NCBI GenBank assembly: GCA_023055505.1
Contig: JALIRH010000001.1
Location: 7,504,467-7,568,466, forward strand
Direction: 5' to 3'
Source of the DNA: Callipepla californica brunnescens
Taxonomy: Eukaryota > Chordata > Aves > Galliformes > Odontophoridae
DNA length: 64,000 bases
In this document: positions 25,839 to 36,704 of the stretch, piece by piece
Layout of the letters: each line of letters starts with the position of its first letter
Numbering within the stretch: the first letter of the stretch is position 1
Program-made: the position numbers and the translations under genes
Notes under the pieces: generated by a model
What the model was told of the DNA's origin: nothing
Databases searched by the model: none
The model's input: only the letters and a program-made list of their open reading frames with translations

Positions 25839-26909
25839 GCTTTTCAGCTCTCATAGATCTTCATTTACCAAATAGTCTATTTGTATAATCTTCATTGCTT
25901 TCTGCTGTGCTCCTTTCTCACAGCAATTCAATGTCATTTGTTAACACTGTTACATTTAAAATACAATGAAGGCCGACATAATCATGCTATCATCTTATGG
26001 GGGAAAAAAATACTGAAATTATGAGTAAGAAAGATATGTGGTGATTTTAAAGATTTCTATCAATCACCTCATTTTCAATAAAGAGAATCATAACTTTGGA
26101 GTTTACCTGAGCTGGGGTTTCATTGATCTCCCCCTGTTGTTGGAGCCACTGTGTACATTCCCAGCAATGTACACAGTTTTCCCATACAAACCTGGAGATG
26201 CCAAATTAAAAATAAAAATAAAAAAAATTAAAAAGTGTGGAGTAGCTGAACAGTTTTAATTTCTGCTATTTGCATTGTTTCTCCGTTTTGATGAAAAAAA
26301 TACTTAGTATCTTTTTGATCAAACACTCAGATAAGTCTGTTTGTCAGTAAACACCCAACATCATATGTCTGTGAGTTATCTTGAACATATGACAAATTTG
26401 CCTTTTGTGATTCCAATTATATCCCCAGTGGAAATTTTAAAACTTCTATTATCTGTCCTTTTGGCTCTGGGTATGACTTAAGGTAACACAGGACAGATGC
26501 AAGCTGACTCCATATGTACTAAGCACTCCTGTATTGGAGAGGTTCCAACACGACTCTCTTTCACACATCTTCACTGAGAAGTTATATATTTTTGCTGCCA
26601 ATAACTCTTGTTTTTCAGAATGAAAAAACTGGTTATTATTTGTTAAATTTGTGCATTTGCAAAATAAATAATATAATCAGTTGTGTAATTCAAATTTTAA
26701 AGTTTAAAGTAATTTTTCCTGTTTATCCTAAAATAGCTGTTTTCTCTTAAATTACAAGAAAGAAAACAAAACCAATTTCTTAAGAGACTTTTTGCACTTG
26801 ACATTCTAGTTTGATTTACCAGTGCACGTGCTTAGAATTCACATGGCAAGATTAGCAGGGAGAAATATTTTTATTAAATCAACTAGATGAACTATTAGGT
26901 AAAGATATC

Positions 26910-27200
26910 ACAAAATCATAGAATGGCCCAGGTTGGAAGAGACCTCAAGAATCATGAATCTCCAACCCCCTGCCACAGGCAGGGCCACCAACCTCACCAT
27001 TTAATACCAGACCAAGGTGCCCAGGGCCCCATCCAATCTGGCCTTGAACACCTCCAGGGATGGGGTATCCACAACCTCTCTGGGCAGCCTGTTCCAGTAC
27101 TTCAACCACTCTCATAGTTCAGATACCCTTCTTCAGACCTACATTTCTTTCTCCTTTTTATGGCAGTTTGTCCTTCACCTCTCTATACATGAAATTTCAG
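26910..27200 (-). repeat. CR1 LINE 3' fragment
   Basis: The + strand shows the reverse-complemented CR1 3' end in full order: AATCATAGAATGGCCCAGG, TTGGAAGAGACCTCAAGAATCAT, CCAACCCCCTGCCACAGGCAGG, GGCCTTGAACACCTCCAGGG, CTCTGGGCAGCCTGTTCCAG, then a fading match to about 27200 (TGTCCTTCACCTCTCTATACATG). The frames seen here (64-110 codons) are shadows of the repeat. Confidence 0.93.
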
Positions 27201-27286
27201 AAAGCAGACCAAGGAATCCTGAGGCAGGCTGTACAACATCATTCCTTTTTTTACCATATCTGTAGCAGTCAAATAGATTTAATAAA

Positions 27287-27322
27287 GAGAGGAAGAGAGA
27301 GAGAGAGAGAGAGAAAGGGAGA
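27287..27322. repeat. (GA)n purine tract
   Basis: An AG dinucleotide run with a few A/G interruptions, about 90 bp past the last CR1 match. Confidence 0.9.
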
Positions 27323-27787
27323 AAGAATTAAAAAAATCCTTTTGCTCAAATCCTTAAAATGTGGGAGTCGAAACTTGGTTTTCCATATGTGAACTTGAAT
27401 TTCAGGTTATGATCATTTCTTGAAAGCTTTAAAAAATATACTTACAGGGTATATGACTTGATGGCAAGAATTAACTTTTAATGCCAGGATCTGTACAAGC
27501 AATATTTTTACTTCTCTGTTTTTGTTTTTCTTTTGTGTTTGCTTGGTTTATTTTACTTTACTTTTTATTTTCATCTTTAAGTGACAAGATTCCATTTCAA
27601 TTCAAGATAACTGTGCAAAGTTGAGATAAAATTCAGCAAGTAAATCTAAAGAACACTCTTTTCAAAATATAAAGACTATAATGGCATTTCAAGTTTAAAA
27701 AGTGAAAAATATTATTGCAGTATTCATCATAATGGAAATCGACATTTAGTATTATCTAAAGATGAGTGTTTACGTGTTTGTTTTCCT

Positions 27788-27818
27788 TGTTTTGTTTTGT
27801 TTTGTTTTGTTTTGTTTT
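27788..27818. repeat. (TTTTG)n pentamer array
   Basis: Six TTTTG units in a row. Confidence 0.93.
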
Positions 27819-28143
27819 CATGAAAGTCTACTCACTGATTATGTCTGAAAAGGATCATTGTTTTCTTAATTAAATTCTAATTTCTTATCTTTTCTATAAA
27901 TGTGGGTGACACCATAAGAAGTAACCATTGCTAAATCTATCTATCTATATTTATATGTGTATATATTTAGCCTTAAGCTGCATTTTGTATTGGAAAAGGG
28001 GGAAAAAAGAATAGAACACAAAGATGTTTCAAAAAAATATTTTTTTAGATCCTAATTAATTATATTTTTAGCAAAGTTCTCCAAGCTTTTTAACAGGTCA
28101 TATACAAGAATTTGACACAAATGAAGTATAATAATAAACTAAT

Positions 28144-28266
28144 AAAAAAAAAAGAAAGAAAAGGAGGAAGGAAGGTGGGAAGGAAGGTGGGAGGGAAGGA
28201 GGGAGGGAAGAAGGAAAGGAGCGAGAGATGGAAGGAAAGAAGGAAGGAACGAAGGAGGGAAGGAAG
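28144..28266. repeat. (GGAA)n polypurine tract
   Basis: About 120 bp of almost pure purine on the + strand, mostly GGAA/GGGA units after an A-run, with only a few pyrimidine interruptions. The minus-strand 73-codon frame over it (Ser/Phe/Leu/Pro) is a shadow of the repeat. Confidence 0.95.
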
Positions 28267-31200
28267 CTTGTTTTGTCTATTGTAGTAAAAAGAAATCAAA
28301 CAGCTAGCCACTGATCTTGGCTAGTTCTAATGAATGAAAGAAGAATACAGCACATTATTAATACTGATTAATAAATCCTCATCCCTAGGACTTACTGAGC
28401 TCTGTAAAACAGTAACAGAAAGGCATAGTACTGCTATGACAAATATATATATATATATTTCAAATGTGACAATAGAGTGATATACTTGTAATCATAGAAA
28501 AAAATATAAAGCACCAGTACCACCTTAAAGCTGACATAGTCTGAGAGCAGAAGCCTTTCCTGCAAATATGGTGTAAGTTGTTCCACACCATTGTGTCTCC
28601 TCTATGCAAATATCTTTTTCAGTGGCTTTGTAACTGCACTTAGCTAACTGAATGTAGTTTAAATATCTTCATTGGGTGAGGAACACATTATATTTGTTAT
28701 TAATTCACAATTGTGATTTCATATCACAACAGTTGTAAAGAGTGCGGTCTTCAGACACACTCTATTAGAGATTAGAGAAGTCAAAGTTACAAATTCTTAT
28801 ACAGTGAAAATATTAGAAAGATGGATTATAAAAGTGTCATGATTCAGAAAACTTTTCAAGCCATTAAAATTCTCTAGACTTTGTAATGCAAGTAAAAATT
28901 ACAAAACAAGTCAAAGAAGTACTAAATATATTTAGGTGTAGAAGCTATTACAGAAGTATTACCTGTTACAGTACAAATTCAAAAGATTACTGATATGTTG
29001 CTGAGAAAGAAGTACAAATTGCATAAAAGTCATGAGGTAACATTTTCAAAAATGCCTTAGGGAGTATCAGTAAGGCTTACATATCTTGGTGGATTTCATT
29101 GCTCTTAACTCCATCTGTAGTCTGCGTGTGAGAGTGATTTCTCCAGAAGGCAATCCAGAATGTCTAAATTGGCTTCTGCTTTGAATCATGTCTAGAGGCC
29201 AATTTCCACTGATGATTTAGGGAGCCTAGGGCAACACAGAAATAACTGTAGAGTCAGATAGGATTTTCAGCCAAATATGCTTTTCAACAAGAAAAAAAAC
29301 CTTCACTTCATGATAAGGAAGCGGTCTTTCTAAACTGATCCCTTTAAGTATATGTTTGGAAAAAACATAATATTTAATCCGTTTGGGGAGGTCATGTAAG
29401 TGAGAAAGCTTTTTGCTGAGTTTAAGACAGAGTGAATTATTAAGGAATTTCTCATTCTTGAATTAATATTATATATTAGAGTGAAGAAGATTCTGATGTG
29501 TAGACTGTTATGTTTTTGAAGGCAGCTAAGTTACTACAGCGAGGATGAGTGCTTGGTGGGGTTTTTGCCTCTATTGTAGCAGAAACAACAACAAAAATGT
29601 TTAATGAATGTCAGTGATGAATAGGAAGGAAAAAATTATTTATGGGTACAATGCTTTCTTTCTGGATATCTTCTGATACACTAGCAAGTCTAGGAGACTG
29701 TGAAGCACAAGCGTTTTAATTATCATGATTTTAAATGGTAAAGGAAGTAACATAAACGTGTTCTAAGTTCACAATTATGTAACAGAAGAATAGTAGATTC
29801 TGGGTTCCCATCAGTGTTAACATCAGTTCCCATCAGCTAATAACAACTACAAAGGTTACAATAACCTTTTTTATCATCAAACAATAAAGAGAAATCTTTG
29901 TTGACATGAAACAGCCAGTTGCTGCTCTAATATGGGCAAACAAAAAGAATATAGTAATGTCTTCCTCCACAACAACAGAGGTAGTAGCAGTAGATTTGCA
30001 TGACACAAAAAGCTTCAGGGTTAGTGGGAACTCCTCTGAGCTGGAATGTTCTCAAGTTTACTCTTTACCACCCATTTTCAAAAAATATAGCACAAATGTT
30101 GAAATATTTAGAACATTTACTGGGGAATAGCAGTTCCATTCTTGTTTCCAGTAGCACTCATTTCTCCTAGAATTATTAATATATACATTCTAATCAGTAA
30201 ATGTCAAAACAAAAATATGATGAACATCGAAATGATACCAGAAATTAATTGCAATAATCCATAACTCACTGCTGTTATTATTAATCTAGGTAACTGAAGT
30301 CAATAGAAAATAATCACAATCTGAACTAAACATAAGACTTTGTACCAAAAGTTACATTCTATCACACTGTTGATTCCAGGGAGTACTAATGTTAGGCATA
30401 CCAGTCTTATTTCTAGAGAAGCCATCAGGTACTGAGAGCAGAAGCACATGCAAACCATACCAATTTAGAGGTTGTTTGATTTCAGTAAATTTGCTCCTAG
30501 ATGAAAATAAAGACAAAACAAATTCTTCCTGGAAAGAAAAAAATAAATTCTGAGAAAAGCTTTATACTGATTACAGCTAGAAAAGATTAAGATCAAACAC
30601 ATTTATTAGGGAAATAACACATCTTGTGAGCAGTAAATATTTAGTTCTTCTGAATACATTTCCAAATTCAACCAAAATTCCTGATTCTTTAATATTGAAA
30701 GAAACCATTTTATGACTGTACTGTAGAAATATTTCCAGGAATTAGGTATTATTCCAGCGTTTTCCACAGTACTGTTGTTATTTAGGCAGCATATGGGATA
30801 TCTGTTCCTTTCTTCATTAGGCTGGCTTTAAATTTTCGCTTCAAGTATAATGATCTCTGAAGGAGCAAGTAAGCAATCTGGGATAAACACCCAAGTAAAT
30901 TATATATATATATCAATAGATCATGCAAGGGTTTGTATTATTTGTATATAATCAGTTTGTCCTTCCAGTGTTAGAAACAAAAGATTATCTGGATTAGAAA
31001 CTGGAACAAAGATCTTCCATCCCCATGTACTGTGCTTGTATAGTGCTTGCTGGATATTATTAGAGATCGTTCATATTATATAACATTGAGACAACCAAGT
31101 TATATATATAAAGAAAAAAGCTGTCCAGCAAGAATGCTAACTTGCTAAGTTGTCATGTAAAATAGACAGTGATTTTACTTGCTGTTGACAGATTGGGAAA

Positions 31201-33184
31201 ACTGCACTGCATTTCCTTCCCTTTCACAAAGCTCCGATACTACTTTTTTCCTCCTAGAGCAAAAGGTACATTTTGTATCAAACATTAGCTACAGATTTTC
31301 AGTTTGGAGAAACTGCCCATCCCCCTCATCAAACCTGAGTTTTTTTCTGACATAATTTTTCTGGAAGATCATGATAATTTTGAATTGGAAATCGCCAATT
31401 TGTTACCTACACAGTCTTCCATTATGTCTTGCTGATTTGCATTCTTTCTATGTTATTACAAATTGAATGACTTCTTCTAATCCACTCTGTTTATATTCTT
31501 CAGAGTAAGAGAAACAGAAACCATAAATTTAAACATGAGCAGAGATCCTTGTGTAGCTCTGAAACCTGGATTGTTTTATAATTACATTCATTTTATGTTC
31601 CTCTATCATTAGTAGGAAAGGTCAAGTAATATTTATTTATACTGGACAGGAACATCATGGATCTATTACCATAAAGCAGTCTATGAGACTAGAAAATTTA
31701 TACATATGCAGTAACAGTTAATTCCGTGTTCAGTGAAAACACTTGCCAGCCACACTCCTGTCCTAAGATGAATACACATTAGTAAGGAAAGCTAATTATA
31801 TCAAATAAGAAAGTTTCTCATGAAAGCATTGTAGAAATGAAAAAGAATAAATGTGTTCCAGAGAAAAAGAGTTGTTACTCTCTCCTTAGAGTTAAAGCCT
31901 AATGTAGTTTTCTACTTCCTATTCATAGAAACACTCTAATTTACAGCCTTTCATTTTATTGATGATTGTGAACTCAGAGCAAAAAATAAAAATAAATAAA
32001 AAATAAACAATTATTTTTAAATATTTCATTTATTCAGATGGGAAAATCTCTTTAGACAAATAATTTCCCTTTGCTTGTAAAGGCAAAATGCTATCATAAT
32101 GGCATTGAAAGAAATAATAATCAATACAGGCAGGATTTCATGTAATTTCTTCCACTTGCATAACAAATATTCAGAAATAAAATATTTCATTTCATAAAAA
32201 GCTAATAATCTTCAGAATTCTAAACCCGTCTAAGATTATCATAATAGTTTTTTTACCATACTTACATAGAGATTTTCTAGACTATTATAAGCAATAATTT
32301 TAGTGGACAATCTGATAATTCAAAATCTCTATTGCAAATCATGACTGATTTTACAGTGAAGATTAATAACTAGGAGAGAAAATACTCCTTATTTTATTTC
32401 ATGATAAATCTATTCCTTAGATGTCCTTTATTAAAAAAAAATATATATATGTATATATACATGTAGGTATATATACATAGTTGTACTTTTTAAAAATCTT
32501 TCTTTTGTTGGAGTAACTCCAACTATACTCTCCATCAATATTCTTTTGATTGGAATTTTACTGACGTGGATTTGGCAAACACTTGTGTATAGATGTGTAA
32601 GAAGACATATCACTGCTGTAGGTAATTTTGCTTCATAACTTATACCTGCTCTTAGATTCCCAGACAGAGTACATCTGTGTAAGCATAATAGCAACAGTAT
32701 GATGTCCATTTCTAAAGGTAGCTGTCAGGATATTTCTAAATGAAATAAACAGAACATATGGAGGCAGGAGCTAGTGCAGAGGGTGGCAGTTCTCTAATTA
32801 AATACAATCCTACAGGATTAGGTGTTCTCTTCATCAAAAGTTTGGAAAATTATAAGCTACCAATAGGCTATGCTGCTTAAACTGATGAAATATTTTTTTT
32901 CTCATGGTCAGAAAAATTTCTGTGTAGTTTTCTAAAAATGCTACAGTTGTTTCTGATATTTGATTTGCCAGAGGAATTACTGAAAAAACTTAGAGAGGAA
33001 AGGAGGATGAAACAGGTGTACCTTAGTTCAGTCCAAAAAGATTATTTTCATAATTTTTGCATAATTAATAAACTTACATAAATAAAACCAAATGATGTAT
33101 TTTCCTTTTCTTTATGAGCCTTAAACTGTCACTTTAAAGTTATGCTTTACAGAAAAAATATATATATATTAACAAAGGATAGTG
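28267..33184. other. Unique AT-rich non-coding stretch
   Basis: No gene and no nameable repeat apart from short TA runs (28441-28460, 30900-30914, 32440-32478). TTCCCATCAG occurs twice within 25 bp near 29805-29835. Frames are 74-92 codons at most. Confidence 0.6.
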
Positions 33185-33600
33185 CAGTTGTGCACCTGGC
33201 ATGGAACAACATTAGGCACAAGTATCTGCTGGGGACCATTCAGATTTAAAGCAGATTCACAAAGTAAGACCTGGGCATTCTAGTGGACTACACGTGGAAC
33301 ATGAGCAAGTAGTGTGAAGGAGGGCTAATGGTATCCCAGGCTGCATTATAAGGCATATTGCCAGAAGGTCGAGGAGATGATACTTCCTCTCTGTTTAACA
33401 CCGGCGAATTACGCCAGAGGTACTCTGTTCTATTCTCGGCTCCCAGTAGGAGACTTGGATGTAAAGAAGAAAGTTCACCAAAAGACTGTGAAGATGATAA
33501 AAGGACTGGAGCACCTCTCTTGTGAGGAAAAGCTGAGAAAGCTGAGGTTCCTCAGCCCAGAGAAGAGAATACTCAGCAGGGAATCATGAACCTCTACACA
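33185..33600 (+). repeat. CR1 LINE fragment, end of reverse-transcriptase ORF
   Basis: The sequence follows the C-terminal part of CR1 ORF2: GGCTAATGGTATCCCAGGCTGCATTA, the post-RT region, and translated pieces such as KMIKGLEHLSCEEKLRKLRF and LSPEKR (family form K-M-x-K-G-L-E-H-L-x-x-E-E-R-L-R-E-L then L-S-L-E-K-R). Several frameshifts are needed to follow it. It stops abruptly at the mariner terminus at 33603 and the rest of CR1 does not resume beyond that element, so sequence was lost at the junction. Confidence 0.9.
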
Positions 33601-33602
33601 TA

Positions 33603-33962
33603 GATAACTCTGAAAGTAACGCCTCCTGTTTATTTCCGTGGAAATTGCAGAAGACAGATACAAAGAACACAATAACACTGTCAAAATGAGCAAATTCTCA
33701 GCCATGAAACATTACTTTTCAGCATAGTCAGGACCTAGAGCTGTACATTTTTGCCAGCAATGAGCACGAGCCTTTGTGCCATGCTTGTAAAATTCTACAT
33801 CACAGGAGGTTACCAAGTGTCACAGTTCCCACTGCTGAAATGCACAACCCACCTTCCTACTGTGCTCACATCCACTTTTTGATCTTCATGAGCATTCAGC
33901 AAGTATCAATTAATGTCAATCAGTGCAACTTCTTCCGAATGGAGAAATTCAGTGATAACAAA
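33603..33962 (+). mobile_element. Galluhop-like mariner MITE, right end missing
   Basis: It starts AACTCTGAAAGTAACGCCTCCTG, the same terminal repeat as the copy at 25328. It then aligns to that copy in order (TTTATTTCCGTGGAAA, AACACTGTCAAAATGAGCAAATTCTCAGC, CACTTTTTGATCTTCATGA, GAATGGAGAAATTCAGTG) and breaks off near 33960, so the right third and right terminal repeat are absent. It abuts the CR1 fragment that ends at 33600 and a TA occurs at the junction. Confidence 0.85.
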
Positions 33963-34931
33963 TACTTACATTCAAAAAATAATTGCTAGATCCCAGAAAG
34001 ACAGAGAACGTATTTATAGATGTATCATTAACTCTGAGCACTGCTTTGCTTTACATTGAAAATAAAGATGTGGTACCAAAAGACCAGGAGAAAACAAGCA
34101 GATTTCACTGGGCTTCACTAGCCATTACAAAAATGTTATTTCAAAGCCACTGCCATTAATACAGCACAGACAGATGAAACATTCTGCCAAAGAAAAAGAA
34201 ATAGATGATCAAATATTGAATAATTTGTTGAAGCAAAAGTTACTGTTGCCCTGCAGCTCTGGTAAATAATGCAACCTTTTCAAAAACAAAAACAAAACAA
34301 AACAAAAAAAAAGTCAAAAAAAAAAAAAGTTTATTTTCATGCTAGAGGTCAAAAAAAAAATTTCTTCTTTCTTCAAAACTTATGTCCTCTTTTGAATTCT
34401 TCCACACCCCAGGTAATTAAGTAACAACATGCTCTGAATTGTACAAGAAAACATTTCTTTAAGTTCCATAAAAATCAGATAGTAAGTACAAAACTACAAT
34501 TAATCAGCATGGATAACATGGAGCCAGGCAAAGTAAACTGGTTATTCACTCCCTCTAGTTTTACTGTGACTGTAAACAAACATGCATGCTCAGGAAGCAA
34601 AAAATGCCTGCACAGAATTCAGCAAATGACAAGCAGTCAGTACACATAAGTAGAAAGTTAAATGCTTGATCTTACTTCTTTATGTGTTTTAACAAAAACC
34701 TTGTTTTGAGACTTCCTGAAAGTGATTAAATGCATTCACTTGGGATGTAAAAACATAAAACATAAAATTGAAGCCATGTAAACTATAGCCGACTCATATT
34801 TTAACCTCCATGTCTCATCTTTACTAATGTACCCCTTTCTTCTTTCCTTGTTCTGAGAAAAACTGCTCCTCAGTTTACAAATGCCAAGAAAGGAAACAAT
34901 TGCTCAGATAAAAGGCAGAGGTTAGCAGAAT

Positions 34932-34983
<52 letters not shown>

Positions 34984-36098
34984 AACTTGTTCTTATTATT
35001 GATAAAGATGAAAATTAAATCACTGATTACAACAAGCCATGTTCTAAAATTATGAACTAATGCAGTGATATCTCCAAAAGGAGAGAGAACAAAAAGGTGA
35101 AGAACTCAACTTTGCTTGCAAAGCTTTTTCCATATATCTTAAAAGTCTAAAAGGATTTCAGAGGATTATCTTTGTCTAGATTGCTGTCATTCCTATTAAT
35201 CAGCCTTTATTGATTGTCTAGTCTTTTGGTCTTTTCAAGTTCAGTGAAAAGTCTATAATATACTGCCCTTGAACACATATATAAATCTATTTGCTTCACA
35301 CATGAACTGAAACTATATGAAGATGTTATTTGTATGCTTTTTATAACCACAGGCTGTGGAAGAATTTATGATATTTTTTAACAGATTGTCTCAATATATG
35401 CACCAAATTTCAGACTGTCATTATATATCAATAGTAGAAGAAATCTGACGAATTCTCTACCAGTTATACATAGCAAGAATGATTAAAATGGTCTAACTAA
35501 AGCAAAACAAAAGGCAACTGTTCAGAAAATAGTGTTTTTGAGAACTGCTTTGTGTACTGATGAGTTTTTCTGAAATATTGATCTTACCAGTAAAAGTCAC
35601 TTAAGGTAGAAAAAAAACAAAACAGAAAACAATGTGCAAAACAATATGGGCTTCAGTTTGATCTTTCATGTTGCAATTATATTTGCTTTTCTACATACAC
35701 GCATTATGTTATATTTGTTGCTGAATGGATACAAAAATATTTAAAAAAATTTGTTTCATGCAATTGCAAGTGTGTTTCAGGAATCTTCTATTGATTCATG
35801 AAAATAATAGTATTTTAGATAGACAATTAGAAAATGATTCATAGTTTCAGTGATCAACAACTAAGTCTAAATAGAAACCTTTAATATTTAAATAATCAGA
35901 TCCTCAAAATGTTGTCAGTTCTGCTTCTGTCTGGTTAATAAAAACATTTTCTCTGACAGTGCATACTTCTTCCCAAGCTACCAGGTTGATCTCTAAGTTG
36001 TTGGTTAAATAAGATCTTAGAAAAGATTCTGGTAGTGACATTTTTCTTCTGTATTTCTGTGTATTTTCCTTTCTCCTTGATCTTCTGGAAGTCAGAAA
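33963..36098. other. Unique AT-rich non-coding stretch with A-rich and TA runs
   Basis: A-rich CAAAA-type runs lie at about 34280-34330 and the TA array at 34940-34981. At 35904-36188 a minus-strand 94-codon frame contains MSLPESFLRSYLTNNLEIN and so on. It lies immediately downstream of the minus-strand LTR, so it could be the first part of a retroviral gag-like region, but I cannot confirm that. Confidence 0.5.
34940..34981. repeat. (TA)21 dinucleotide array
   Basis: About 42 bp of uninterrupted alternating T and A. It is self-complementary and so able to form a cruciform; such arrays are unstable and often polymorphic. Confidence 0.97.
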
Positions 36099-36104
36099 TG
36101 TGCT

Positions 36105-36704
36105 GCAGCAGTATCTTTCACCAATTATAGGAGGGAGATTCTTTAATATATGCATACCCAACGGTGAGATTAAGACACAGCAGGTCAAATGTTTGCCTGA
36201 CCAGTTTATTACAAATCCTAGTCACTAAGGGAGATGAGGAAGGGAAGACTAGCAATAGAAAAGAGACAGAAAATAAAAGAAAGGAGTCTTTGTAAAGAGC
36301 AAAAGAGAGAGAACCACCACGGAGGCTTCTGGCATTGCTCATAGTTCAGGCGTCTCTGCAGTAGTGATGGGTCACTGGAGGTTGTGTTGTTGAGATGATG
36401 ATTTTAAAAATGATACTACAAACCTATTTGTATGTCCAAAGTTTCTGAGTAAGCTCTTTTTGGAGTGACAGCTTCTGGTTTTTGGACCTCAGCAGGAGCT
36501 CATCTGTTCTCATCTTCAGGGCATTGCAAATTTAAATTAGTAGATAAGAGGGACCAGGGAGGGGCTGACCTTTATCCTGTTTTCACAGGATACAATGGTA
36601 TCATCCCCCAGTCTCCTGTACCAAGCTGGAGTTATTTGCTCACAAGTCAGATAGATCTTCTGGCAGTAAACACTCCTGGTCTTTCAAATGTAAAACTGCC
36701 CACA
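36105..36704 (-). repeat. Endogenous retrovirus LTR, minus strand
   Basis: On the minus strand the segment begins TGTGGGCAG at 36704. It has a TATA-like GGATAAAGGTC near 36568, a polyadenylation signal AATAAA at 36210-36205, and then a region that matches the + strand LTR at 4306-4735 (GTAATAAA, CTGGTCAG, CATTTG, TTAATCT, GTAT, ATTGG). The start motif also matches (TGTGGGCA). The 3' boundary is approximate; ATTGG is shared but the last bases differ. No target duplication is visible. Confidence 0.5.
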
